Origin: Prevotella communis
GTDB lineage: Bacteria > Bacteroidota > Bacteroidia > Bacteroidales > Bacteroidaceae
Assembly: GCF_022024115.1 (NCBI RefSeq)
Contig: NZ_CP091792.1
Span: forward strand, 1,860,001 to 1,924,000
Direction: 5' to 3'
Length of the DNA: 64,000 bases
Positions 55,725-62,415 of this stretch are shown here, in pieces. Below the pieces are notes generated by a model. That model did no database searches, was not told the DNA's origin, and worked only from the letters and a program-made list of their open reading frames with translations. Position 1 is the first letter of the stretch. Each line of letters starts with the position of its first letter. Both the position numbers and the translations under genes were made by a program.

Positions 55725-55834
55725 TTGAAAATCATCCCTCATCCCTCAGCCCTCTTACATCTTCCGCCCTCAGACATCTTACATCTTCCCTCTTACATCT
55801 CCCGCCATCAGACATCAGACATCAAACATCAGCC
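55725..55834. repeat. Heptamer repeat array B, holding the second 41-bp copy
   Basis: 7-bp-phased CAGACAT, CTTACAT, CATCAGA and CATCAAA units between hicB and the PIN gene; 55771-55811 is the near-identical copy of 55232-55272. hicB is therefore bracketed by direct repeats 539 bp apart. Confidence 0.8.
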
Positions 55835-56248
55835 CTATAGTATCCCTTCGCGTTGCAGAATCTCCAGCATCTCTGCAGGTGTAACCACAATGGGCTTCTT
55901 TGGAAAATGCTTTGTATTGCCTGTCACAAGATAGGCATCTTCTTTCGACATGGCAACTTCATAGAAAACGACATCCTTAGGATCAGGAAAGAATTCATCA
56001 CTCAACACACGTTCTCCACGAACTCCATTACTGACTATTTTGTCTAACGCCCATTTAACAAGATGCTCAGGGATGCCAAACTTCTTACGACGTAGCACCT
56101 CTGAATACTCACTGAGAATCTCCTCATTGTAAATGGGCGTCAGTTTACATTGCAAAACAGCCTCCCATAGTTTGGAAGTTGCTGCTTCCAGATTCTTAGT
56201 TATATATGCCGACACAATCACATTTGTGTCAATGACTGCTTTAATCAT
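55835..56248 (-). CDS. PIN-domain toxin (VapC-like)
   Basis: A 137-residue PIN-domain protein, predicted RNase of a type II toxin-antitoxin system. The first catalytic aspartate is in MIKAVIDTNVIVSAY; further acids are in EILSEYSEVLRRK and FFPDPKDVVFYEVAM, and TGNTKHFPKKPIV closes the fold. It overlaps the RelB-like antitoxin stop by 4 bp (ATGA). The partner is usually VapB, PhD or a COG1569-linked RHH; here it is RelB/DinJ-like. Confidence 0.88.
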   Translation of the reverse strand: MIKAVIDTNVIVSAYITKNLEAATSKLWEAVLQCKLTPIYNEEILSEYSEVLRRKKFGIPEHLVKWALDKIVSNGVRGERVLSDEFFPDPKDVVFYEVAMSKEDAYLVTGNTKHFPKKPIVVTPAEMLEILQREGIL

Positions 56249-56547
56249 TTCCGACCAGCCCTTTCTTTACGTGCCAGTCGAATTTCTTCGTTGATTTCAT
56301 CCAACGTGAACTCAGGTCTGTCGCTGGCTGCAACCATATTTCTGAATTCACGAAATTCCCTCAAGGCCTCATCCTCCACATCCTTTGGATTTGCACTTAT
56401 CTTAAAAGGAATGCTGCGCGTTCTCACAACAGCATTTGCGAAGATGTTGATAGCAGCATTAACACTCATGCCCATACTTGAACAGAGTGCATCAAAATTC
56501 TGTTTCAGCTGTGAGTCCATTCTCACCGTCATTGATACCTGTGCCAT
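56245..56547 (-). CDS. RelB/DinJ-family antitoxin
   Basis: A 100-residue ribbon-helix-helix protein. MAQVSMTVRMDSQLKQNFDA and SMGMSVNAAINIFANAVVRT are the family hallmark, with a variable C-terminal toxin-binding part (EFTLDEINEEIRLARKERAG). It is the first gene of the pair and probably represses its own operon. The promoter is TATATTTG (56577-56570, minus strand), with an ATTG -33 at 19 nt. Confidence 0.85.
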   Translation of the reverse strand: MAQVSMTVRMDSQLKQNFDALCSSMGMSVNAAINIFANAVVRTRSIPFKISANPKDVEDEALREFREFRNMVAASDRPEFTLDEINEEIRLARKERAGRK

Positions 56548-56569
56548 AATCTTTCATGTTTTAACGCTG

Positions 56570-56600
56570 CAAATATAAACAAATTATTTCATTCTGCAAT
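56570..56600 (-). promoter_or_regulatory. Promoter of the RelB-PIN operon
   Basis: On the minus strand: ATTG (56600-56597), a 19-nt spacer and TATATTTG (56577-56570). Confidence 0.6.
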
Positions 56601-56671
56601 CATTTTGACGTAAATTTCAATCTAACAGCATCGTTTTTTACTCATTTTTATATCTAAAGACTGAAAAATGA

Positions 56672-56706
56672 ACTCAGACATCAGCCATCACACATCATAG
56701 ATCAGA
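56672..56706. repeat. Short heptamer array C
   Basis: Degenerate CAGACAT, CACACAT and CAGCCAT units with 7-bp phasing, downstream of the RelB-PIN promoter. Confidence 0.6.
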
Positions 56707-56731
56707 CATCTTCTTGCCATACTGCTGCCAT

Positions 56732-56853
56732 AGTCTAGCCTTACTCTAGCCATACTCTAGCCATACTCTAGCCTGCTTCGTGAGTGCTCCACGGAGCAGC
56801 CTAGGAGCAGCCTAGGAGCAGAGTGATTGCTGCCTAAGAGCAGGCTAGAAGCA
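56732..56853. repeat. Two blocks of 11-bp tandem repeats
   Basis: Left block: four units (56732-56775) AGTCTAGCCTT, ACTCTAGCCAT, ACTCTAGCCAT, ACTCTAGCCTG. Right block: units from 56793: GGAGCAGCCTA, twice, then GGAGCAGAGTG, ATTGCTGCCTA, AGAGCAGGCTA and a partial. The blocks are partly reverse-complementary. A related segment, GCAGGCTAGAAGCTGAATTA, recurs at about 56,956. The rest of 56548-57325 holds only these and the following repeats; no gene is seen. Confidence 0.75.
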
Positions 56854-57127
56854 GAATTAGTGCCTTTTCCTAAACTCACTTGACAGTTTTCACTGGGTTA
56901 AACTGAATTACTTGTCAACATCGTTTACATCGTACTGAAAACCTTGTCACTCTCTGCAGGCTAGAAGCTGAATTAGTGAAAACACAAAAAAGTTGTGACA
57001 TGAATTTCATTCCATCAGAATCAGATTCGCATAGCCTATACACAGGAGATTTCCGCGATTTTATGACAATACAGAGTTGTGACACAAACTGAAATAAAAA
57101 GGATGCAAAAAGATAAAAATATACATC

Positions 57128-57188
57128 GTTAACCATAGGTTAACACATCGTAAACCATAGGTTAACGACTTAAAAACCATAGAGTAAT
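57128..57188. repeat. Three ACCATAG repeats at 22-bp spacing
   Basis: GTTAACCATAGGTTAAC (57128-57144) and GTAAACCATAGGTTAAC (57150-57166) are near-palindromes; a third ACCATAG lies at 57176-57182. The ACCATAG cores are exactly 22 bp apart, two DNA turns, which suggests an operator or iteron set. Confidence 0.7.
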
Positions 57189-57289
57189 GAAGCAATGAAT
57201 CAGTACATTAGTTCCCTTCTCATGATCGTTGAATTGTTAAATCATAGCAAAAAATTAGCTAAAACGCTCGTGGTATCAAAAATAATTCC

Positions 57290-57297
57290 TATCTTTG
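57290..57297 (+). promoter_or_regulatory. -7 element upstream of the DUF2442/HTH gene
   Basis: TATCTTTG, 28 bp before the ATG at 57326; -33 box weak. Confidence 0.55.
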
Positions 57298-57325
57298 CGA
57301 AAGAAAGAATAAGGAGAACAAGCCT

Positions 57326-57733
57326 ATGAAGATTAAGGAGATTTGGTTCGATGCCGAACACATTTACGGCCGTGACGAGGAAGGACATGAGTACAGCCAG
57401 TCGCTCCTTTGGTATCCTAAGTTGCGAACGGCTACCGACGAAGAAAGGGCTGCTTACACTTTTGGTTTCGACGGTATCCATTGGCGTGGACTTGACGAAG
57501 ACATCAGTTTCGAGAGTTTCGCATATGACGATAACGAGCCAACGCCCCTGCAACGATTCTTCCTTACTCATAAGGAAATCAATGTCGCCGAGTTTGCCCG
57601 TTCCCTGGGCATGAATGCCACCCTGTTACGCAATTACATCAATGGTTTCAAAAAGCCTTCTGCCGAACGTGAGAGTGCCATCCTCGCCCACATCCATAAG
57701 TTGGGCAAAGAAATGCTGGCAGCATGTTTCTGA
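57326..57733 (+). CDS. DUF2442 protein with C-terminal helix-turn-helix
   Basis: A 135-residue protein in two parts. Residues 1-70 match DUF2442 (KEIWFDAEHIYGRDEEGHEY, LWYPKLRTATDEERAAYTFG, GIHWRGLDEDISFESF). Residues 72-135 look like a small HTH (KEINVAEFARSLGMNATLLR, NYINGFKKPSAERESAILAH). DUF2442 proteins often pair with a DUF4160 protein in toxin-antitoxin-like sets; no such partner is seen here. The phased repeats upstream may be its binding sites. Confidence 0.72.
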   Translation: MKIKEIWFDAEHIYGRDEEGHEYSQSLLWYPKLRTATDEERAAYTFGFDGIHWRGLDEDISFESFAYDDNEPTPLQRFFLTHKEINVAEFARSLGMNATLLRNYINGFKKPSAERESAILAHIHKLGKEMLAACF

Positions 57734-57874
57734 AACGACCTTCTCATTATTGATAAGATTATATAAAGGTCATCAGGGAGAGGCGCTCGTCTTGCTCCTG
57801 ATGTCCTGGACAACAGGAGGTTGGAAATACTGGAAACTATGGTTGAAAGGTAAGTTCAAGGAGTAGCAAGGTTA

Positions 57875-58111
57875 ATGATGGTCATTGACACGAGAAACAT
57901 GTGCTCTCATCTGCAGAAGAAGCTATTTGAAGAGGATGGCTTATATCATCCTCTTTGGATAGCTATGCAGGATGATGCTGAGCTGACGGCCGTAGTCCGT
58001 TCCCGCCAACTCCATATCTACCGCAACGGTAAGAAAGTTTTGGTGTTGGCTGGCAAATCAGCTCCTAAAATTATCAGAGAAGATAAACTCTGTGAAATGC
58101 TACAACAATGA
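57875..58111 (+). CDS. Small hypothetical protein coupled to MBL hydrolase
   Basis: A 78-residue soluble protein. The body (LQKKLFEEDGLYHPLWIAMQ, VVRSRQLHIYRNGKKVLVLA) recalls the N-terminal segment of longer Bacteroidetes proteins that describe a small domain with a hairpin, so it may be a cut-down copy. It overlaps the next gene by 4 bp (ATGA), so the two are coupled. Function unknown. Confidence 0.5.
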   Translation: MMVIDTRNMCSHLQKKLFEEDGLYHPLWIAMQDDAELTAVVRSRQLHIYRNGKKVLVLAGKSAPKIIREDKLCEMLQQ

Positions 58112-58860
58112 CGCTGACCTACATCTTCCATAGCGGCTTTGTGCTAGAAACAGAAAAGTCCATCCTGATATTCGACTACTGGTTGGACGTGAGTGGCATT
58201 GTGCCACCGTTCCTGAAGAAGGATAAGCATGTCTATGTCTTCTCCAGCCACTTCCACGAAGACCATTTCAATAGTGCCATCTTCGAATGGCGAAAGCAAC
58301 ATGAGAACATTACCTATATCCTTTCTAAGGACATCTACAAGCATCGGAGAGCCAATAAGGAAGATGCAGACGTATGGTTGGCCAAGGGCGGAGCGTGGTC
58401 AGACGACACTTTGTCCGTATGGGCATTAGGCAGCACAGACAGCGGTGTTTCGTGGATAGTAGAGACAGAGGGGAAAAGTATCTTCCATGCCGGCGACTTG
58501 AACAACTGGTATGCGCGGTTCCTGCCAGAAGCCGTGCCTGGCGAGACCATCTATAGTGAGGAGTTTGACGAAGAGATTGACCCAATAGCCCATGAAAAGC
58601 AATACTTGGGCGAGCTGAAGGATATCCGCAAGATTACCGATAGTTTTGATGTGGTGATGTTCCCAGTTGATGGGCGCATCGGCAACGGCTATACCCTTGG
58701 AGGCCGACAGTTCATAGAGCGCTTCAAGGTTGGTCTCTTTGTGCCTATGCATTTCGTGTCCAGCGGCTTTGAATCCGCTTGGCGCATGAAAGAGTTCACA
58801 GATGAAAAAGGCATCTCCTTCTGGGAAATCAAGAAAGAGGGAGAAACTATAGATATCTGA
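58108..58860 (+). CDS. MBL-fold hydrolase (UlaG-like)
   Basis: A 250-residue metallo-beta-lactamase-fold protein. The metal motif is SSHFHEDHFNS; further ligands are FHAGDLNNWYARF and FVPMHFVSSGFE. The N-terminal MTLTYIFHSGFVLETEKSIL is like the UlaG/YtkL group. The substrate is unknown. It ends 20 bp before a palindromic element with a T-run, which serves as its terminator. Confidence 0.82.
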   Translation: MTLTYIFHSGFVLETEKSILIFDYWLDVSGIVPPFLKKDKHVYVFSSHFHEDHFNSAIFEWRKQHENITYILSKDIYKHRRANKEDADVWLAKGGAWSDDTLSVWALGSTDSGVSWIVETEGKSIFHAGDLNNWYARFLPEAVPGETIYSEEFDEEIDPIAHEKQYLGELKDIRKITDSFDVVMFPVDGRIGNGYTLGGRQFIERFKVGLFVPMHFVSSGFESAWRMKEFTDEKGISFWEIKKEGETIDI

Positions 58861-58880
58861 ATGATTGAGAAAAATACAGG

Positions 58881-58914
58881 GGTTGCCAGGGGACTGGTAC
58901 CTGCCAACCTTTTT
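58881..58914 (+). repeat. Palindromic element, left copy (also a terminator)
   Basis: A hairpin with arms GGTTGCCAGG and CCTGCCAACC (one mismatch) around GGACTGGTA, followed by five T. The 28-nt core recurs on the opposite strand at 60249-60276 with one mismatch. Confidence 0.85.
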
Positions 58915-59010
58915 GAAGAATATTTTCAATCTCATATCAGGAAAAAAAAGCATATACCTAAAAACACTTAAATATCTCAGCAAAAATACCCAAATAAGCT
59001 CTTAATTCCG

Positions 59011-59018
59011 TATCTTTG
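59011..59018 (+). promoter_or_regulatory. -7 element upstream of the alpha/beta hydrolase gene
   Basis: TATCTTTG, 31 bp before the ATG at 59049; the -33 box is not clear. Confidence 0.55.
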
Positions 59019-59048
59019 CAGAGATATTTGAGTTTAGATAGAGAAGAT

Positions 59049-59981
59049 ATGAAAAAGGTTATAGTCTGGTGTATATCAGCAGTCCTGGTGATAGTCATTA
59101 TTAGTATCATCGGAGGCAGTTTCTATATGCTTGACTATTCCCTATCTCCTGATCCTGAAAGGACTGATACTGCCCAATGTTTCCGTGAACAGTTTAAAAC
59201 CTATCCAGAGACACAACCTTGGATCGACTCTTTGAGGAAAAGCGGTGCGCTAAGAGACACTTTCGTTACCATGCCGACGGGAGAAAAGCACCATGCACTC
59301 TTTATAAGAAAAGGTGGAAGCAAAACGGCTATGGTACTGCATGGATGGCGTAATTGTTCTATCGACTTCCTGTGGCTGGCACGGATTTACGAAAAGGAGC
59401 TAGATTACAATGTCGTGATGCCAGACCTTCATGCACACGGACTAAGCGAGGGTGACGTGATTCAGATGGGATGGCTTGACAGGAAGGATGCCCTATACTG
59501 GTTATCCATGTTTCAGTCTGACACGATGGTTGTACATGGTGTGTCAATGGGTGCTGCAACTACCATGATGATGTCCGCCGAGAAAATGCCGGAGCAGATT
59601 AAGGACCTTCGCTTTATAGACGATTGCGGATATACAAGTGTTTGGGATGAATTTTCAGGTGAGCTGAAGAATCAGTTTAATCTTCCGGAGTTCCCATTGA
59701 TGTTCTCAACAAGTCTGATATGCAAACTGCGCTATGGGTGGAGTTTTGGAGAGGCATCGCCCATCAAAGAGGTTAGCAAGTCTCCCTATCCGATGCTATT
59801 CATTCATGGTGCTGCCGATACCTTTGTGCCTACAGATATGGTGCACCGCCTTTATGATGCCAAGTCCTCGAATAAAGAGCTTTGGATAACCGAAGGAGCA
59901 GAACATGCAGAGTCATACTTGAAGCACAGGAAAGAATACGTCAAACATCTAAAGGATTTCTTGTCGTGTACAGCATTATAG
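59049..59981 (+). CDS. Membrane-anchored alpha/beta hydrolase
   Basis: A 310-residue protein with an N-terminal membrane anchor (VIVWCISAVLVIVIISIIGG). The hydrolase domain has the oxyanion part VLHGWRNCSID, nucleophile elbow VVHGVSMGAATTMM, the acid in FIHGAADTFVPTDM, and the histidine in EGAEHAESYLKH. It resembles the YqkD/BAAT-like esterases of Bacteroides. The start at 59049 follows the -7 element; an upstream ATG at 59016 would overlap it. It lies inside the inverted-repeat-bounded block. Confidence 0.82.
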   Translation: MKKVIVWCISAVLVIVIISIIGGSFYMLDYSLSPDPERTDTAQCFREQFKTYPETQPWIDSLRKSGALRDTFVTMPTGEKHHALFIRKGGSKTAMVLHGWRNCSIDFLWLARIYEKELDYNVVMPDLHAHGLSEGDVIQMGWLDRKDALYWLSMFQSDTMVVHGVSMGAATTMMMSAEKMPEQIKDLRFIDDCGYTSVWDEFSGELKNQFNLPEFPLMFSTSLICKLRYGWSFGEASPIKEVSKSPYPMLFIHGAADTFVPTDMVHRLYDAKSSNKELWITEGAEHAESYLKHRKEYVKHLKDFLSCTAL

Positions 59982-60056
59982 ACTGTGATATCTGTCAATC
60001 GCCGGTCCCTCGTAAAGGATTGGGGACTGGAACCTCTTAAGAAAATTGGCAGAATG

Positions 60057-60235
60057 CTTGGTTATTCGCCTAAGAATACCTATCTTTGCAGCGTGAAAAG
60101 GAGAAACCAAGTAGAGCCACGATGTGCGGAACGGTGGCATGGCTGTGGAAACACAGAGATGATGAGCGATTCGACCTCGCCGCATGGTTTCTTTCACTCA
60201 AATAAAAAGCTGGTCACACGTGACCAGCTTTTATT
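60057..60235 (+). ncRNA. Candidate small transcript (possible sRNA or 27-codon gene)
   Basis: The stretch 59982-60347 has no annotated gene but holds a full small unit. Promoter CTTG (60057-60060), a 20-nt spacer and TATCTTTG (60081-60088). A transcript from about 60094 forms GCCAC...GTGGC (60116-60138) and CTGTG-GAAA-CACAG (60143-60156, GNRA loop). It also contains a 27-codon ORF at 60122-60205 (MCGTVAWLWKHRDDERFDLA...). A terminator follows at 60205-60232, giving an RNA of about 140 nt. Confidence 0.5.
60205..60232. terminator. Perfect terminator palindrome after the small transcript
   Basis: AAAAGCTGGTCAC (60205-60217) pairs with GTGACCAGCTTTT (60220-60232), flanked by A-rich and T-rich ends; works in both directions. 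Confidence 0.9.
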
Positions 60236-60248
60236 GTATCCCATTTTA

Positions 60249-60276
60249 GGTTGGCAGGTACCAGTCCCCTGCCAAC
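60249..60276 (-). repeat. Palindromic element, right copy, inverted
   Basis: Reverse complement of the 58881 element, 27 of 28 bases identical. A weaker third form lies at about 60,020-60,035 (TTGGGGACTGGAACCTC). Confidence 0.85.
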
Positions 60277-60347
60277 TATTGTAAAATACGGATTAAAAGT
60301 CAGTAATATCGGTTTTGTTTCTAGGTTAAACAGACCGACATCACACA

Positions 60348-60554
60348 TCAGACATCCTCCTCTTCTTCCTTATTTAGTAGTGATGAGTTTTTGGGAAGAG
60401 AGAAAGAGAAGAGAGGAGCGTTTTCGTAAAAGCGCTTGCGTCTTTCTGCCCTCACCTTTTCCAGCTCCCGTTCCTTTTCCCGTTCTGCCTCTTTGCGTTT
60501 CGCAATATCAGCCAACTCATTCAAAGCACGGATTAATCTTTCTTCATCTTTCAT
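60348..60554 (-). CDS. Small charged coiled-coil protein
   Basis: A 68-residue protein starting MKDEERLIRALNELADIAKR, with a dense K/E/R helix (EAEREKERELEKVRAERRKR) and an acidic tail (NKEEEEDV). Probably a coiled-coil; no family recognised. It lies 53 bp downstream of the SBD-like gene on the same strand and may be its last partner. Heptamer repeats overlap its stop. Confidence 0.5.
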   Translation of the reverse strand: MKDEERLIRALNELADIAKRKEAEREKERELEKVRAERRKRFYENAPLFSFSLPKNSSLLNKEEEEDV

Positions 60555-60613
60555 AGGCAATACATGTTAATGGATTCGTATTGACCAAGGGGTGTAGCAT
60601 ACCATAACAAATT

Positions 60614-61153
60614 CTATGCGACCAGTAATAATGCAGCAAGAACACCAAGTCCTTCTGCTGCGATTTTACCATTCCATGAGCCATCCGTCAACTTATGTTC
60701 AATGATATACTCACGTAGTTTTATTCTCCACTCCCTATTTTGCAGCAATATCCATAGCGATTCGTCGAAATAAGCGAATTCAACATTGTCTTTTAGCCAA
60801 GCCTTAGATGGAGTGCGACCCTTGCTAAGTCGTTTTCCCTGATAGTTCAAATGCCAAAAACCATCGGTTTCCAAATGCCAGAATGGCTTCTCTATACTTG
60901 TACTATCATCAAACTGCGAATTCCTAGCATATTGTGACATCAGCATTTTGTACCTTCCTTCTAGCCAATCATTAATGGAAAACTGGTTGTTCCTAAATAC
61001 ATTTCCCTCAATACCATCTATGATTGCCACCATGAACACAGGCTTCGCAACGATAGTCTCGCCATGAATCTTGGCCTGCCTGATGCTCATTATTCGCTTA
61101 GTGTAGTATTTATAGCATTGTTCGTAACTGAAGAATTGGATTGTTCTATTCAT
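60614..61153 (-). CDS. Stand-alone DNA sulfur-binding-domain-like protein (no HNH)
   Basis: A 179-residue protein that resembles the N-terminal domain of HNH restriction endonucleases of the ScoMcrA/COG3440 type. The cues are KPVFMVAIIDGIEG, FSINDWLEGRYKML, the aromatic core EKPFWHLETDGFWHLNY, RTPSKAWLKDNVEFAYFDES, and LWILLQNREWRIKLREYIIE. In that family this domain binds phosphorothioated DNA. The HNH nuclease domain that should follow is absent; instead the chain ends in a short hydrophobic tail (AAEGLGVLAALLLVA). It could be a truncated enzyme or a reader subunit. Confidence 0.55.
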   Translation of the reverse strand: MNRTIQFFSYEQCYKYYTKRIMSIRQAKIHGETIVAKPVFMVAIIDGIEGNVFRNNQFSINDWLEGRYKMLMSQYARNSQFDDSTSIEKPFWHLETDGFWHLNYQGKRLSKGRTPSKAWLKDNVEFAYFDESLWILLQNREWRIKLREYIIEHKLTDGSWNGKIAAEGLGVLAALLLVA

Positions 61154-61179
61154 AGCCCTTCATTATTGGTTTTCGAGGG

Positions 61180-61187
61180 CAAAGATA
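61180..61187 (-). promoter_or_regulatory. -7 element of the SBD-like gene
   Basis: TATCTTTG on the minus strand, 27 bp before the ATG at 61153; the -33 box is not clear. Confidence 0.55.
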
Positions 61188-61221
61188 GCAAATAATTACA
61201 TTCATTGAGTATAATAATAAG

Positions 61222-61253
61222 AAAAAAGTGGCAAACTCAAATGAATTTGCCAC
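61222..61253 (-). terminator. Terminator after the ATPase-partner gene
   Basis: GTGGCAAA (61253-61246 on the minus strand) pairs with TTTGCCAC (61235-61228), followed by six T. It separates the ATPase/partner pair from the SBD-like gene. Confidence 0.85.
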
Positions 61254-61264
61254 ATAATCGTATT

Positions 61265-62413
61265 TTATCTACTTTGGGAATCTATTTTATCACCATAATA
61301 GTCATACCATATACCTCTAACTTTAATTTTATTTTCTTCGCGCTTATTTCCCTCGACGAAGTCCTCTATATCATCCATAAAGTTTGAACTTGAAAGTTTA
61401 GGATACAAGGCGGATTCTGTATATGCGACAAGCATCTTACTGCCCTTCACCCATTCGCCACCAACACGTTTAATATCTTTGACTGTCATACACATGGGTT
61501 TCATATTGAAGCGATAAATCTTGTCATTGAAAATTTTTAGAGGTGCTTCATCAGTATAAACAACCTTGCCAGACTTATTGATAACAGTTCCTCCATTTTC
61601 TGTATTTTTTACTGTAACATTTAGCGGCATTCTAATCAATCCTAACTGCGACAATTGATATTGAACAGAATAGAGAGATTTTTCTAATCTTTCTGCTATT
61701 CTATTTAGTTCCATGTCATGTTCGAAGTACATGGTCAACCTTTCAATTTCATCTTCATTCCATGGCTTCTCTGCTTCTGCGCGCAAGGATTCTTCATCTA
61801 TGGAATCATCTTCTAATTCTTCATCTTCGAACGACTCTATATCTTCTTCAAAATTTTCAACATCATCATTTCCTATATTGTCATCAGAGATAAATGACGT
61901 GAATATCTTAAGAAACGCTGAGTCCTTGAACAAACTATTCGGATCATCCTCTAACATATCTTCCAAATAATGAAATCCGTAATTTGCATACTCTTCCATT
62001 TTATGCTTTAGGGAATTAGCAGCGTCATCAACACTCACTTCTCCCTTTTCCAACGAAATAAAATCAATGTCAGTTTTTGTGATAAGAGCTGCAAACATAT
62101 ACTCTTGAATCTTTTTGTACGATGTTCGCCCTAGTTTAAGCTTACCTTCTTGACTACCCCAAAACATTATTTTATGTCCAAAGTGCTTACGCTTCGATTT
62201 GTCATCTGTCAATTTCCTTGTCTTATCAAAATATAATCCAATGAAAAAGCCAATGATAAACATCTCATATCCTGCACCAAAAATTTTACCTCGTGACTCA
62301 GTGTACTGACTAGTTCCTCTACCATAGTCAGTAAAGGGCATCATTAGCAACTCTTCGTATTTTTTCTCCCATTCAGGGTCTTTATTGCTCCAAGCATCAA
62401 ATAGAGATTTCAT
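61265..62413 (-). CDS. SMC-ATPase partner with C-terminal HTH (Dnd-associated-like)
   Basis: A 382-residue protein. The N-terminal half (GKIFGAGYEMFIIGFFIGLY, RTSYKKIQEYMFAALITKTD, HKMEEYANYGFHYLEDMLED) recalls a family found with Dnd phosphorothioation genes, where a MEEYAN-type motif ends a helical domain. An acidic linker follows (DVENFEEDIESFEDEELEDD). Then comes a SANT/Myb-like HTH (EKPWNEDEIERLTMYFEHDM, ELNRIAERLEKSLYSVQYQL). The start is 2 bp after the ATPase stop, with a GGAGG site overlapping that stop. The family link is from memory and uncertain. Confidence 0.5.
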   Translation of the reverse strand: MKSLFDAWSNKDPEWEKKYEELLMMPFTDYGRGTSQYTESRGKIFGAGYEMFIIGFFIGLYFDKTRKLTDDKSKRKHFGHKIMFWGSQEGKLKLGRTSYKKIQEYMFAALITKTDIDFISLEKGEVSVDDAANSLKHKMEEYANYGFHYLEDMLEDDPNSLFKDSAFLKIFTSFISDDNIGNDDVENFEEDIESFEDEELEDDSIDEESLRAEAEKPWNEDEIERLTMYFEHDMELNRIAERLEKSLYSVQYQLSQLGLIRMPLNVTVKNTENGGTVINKSGKVVYTDEAPLKIFNDKIYRFNMKPMCMTVKDIKRVGGEWVKGSKMLVAYTESALYPKLSSSNFMDDIEDFVEGNKREENKIKVRGIWYDYYGDKIDSQSR

Positions 62414-62415
62414 AA

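Noticed and set aside
55624..55730. hicA upstream of hicB
   Set aside because: Only promoter, operator and a ribosome-binding site fit in the space; no HicA-size frame with its dsRBD-like fold.
55173..55834. CRISPR array in the CAGACAT repeats
   Set aside because: Units are 7 bp and directly tandem, with no unique spacers and no cas genes.
57615..57866. 83-codon forward ORF overlapping the DUF2442/HTH gene
   Set aside because: The first half is out of frame with the supported gene. The last 39 codons (LYKGHQGEALVLLLMSWTTG...) look slightly protein-like but have no start, promoter or family.
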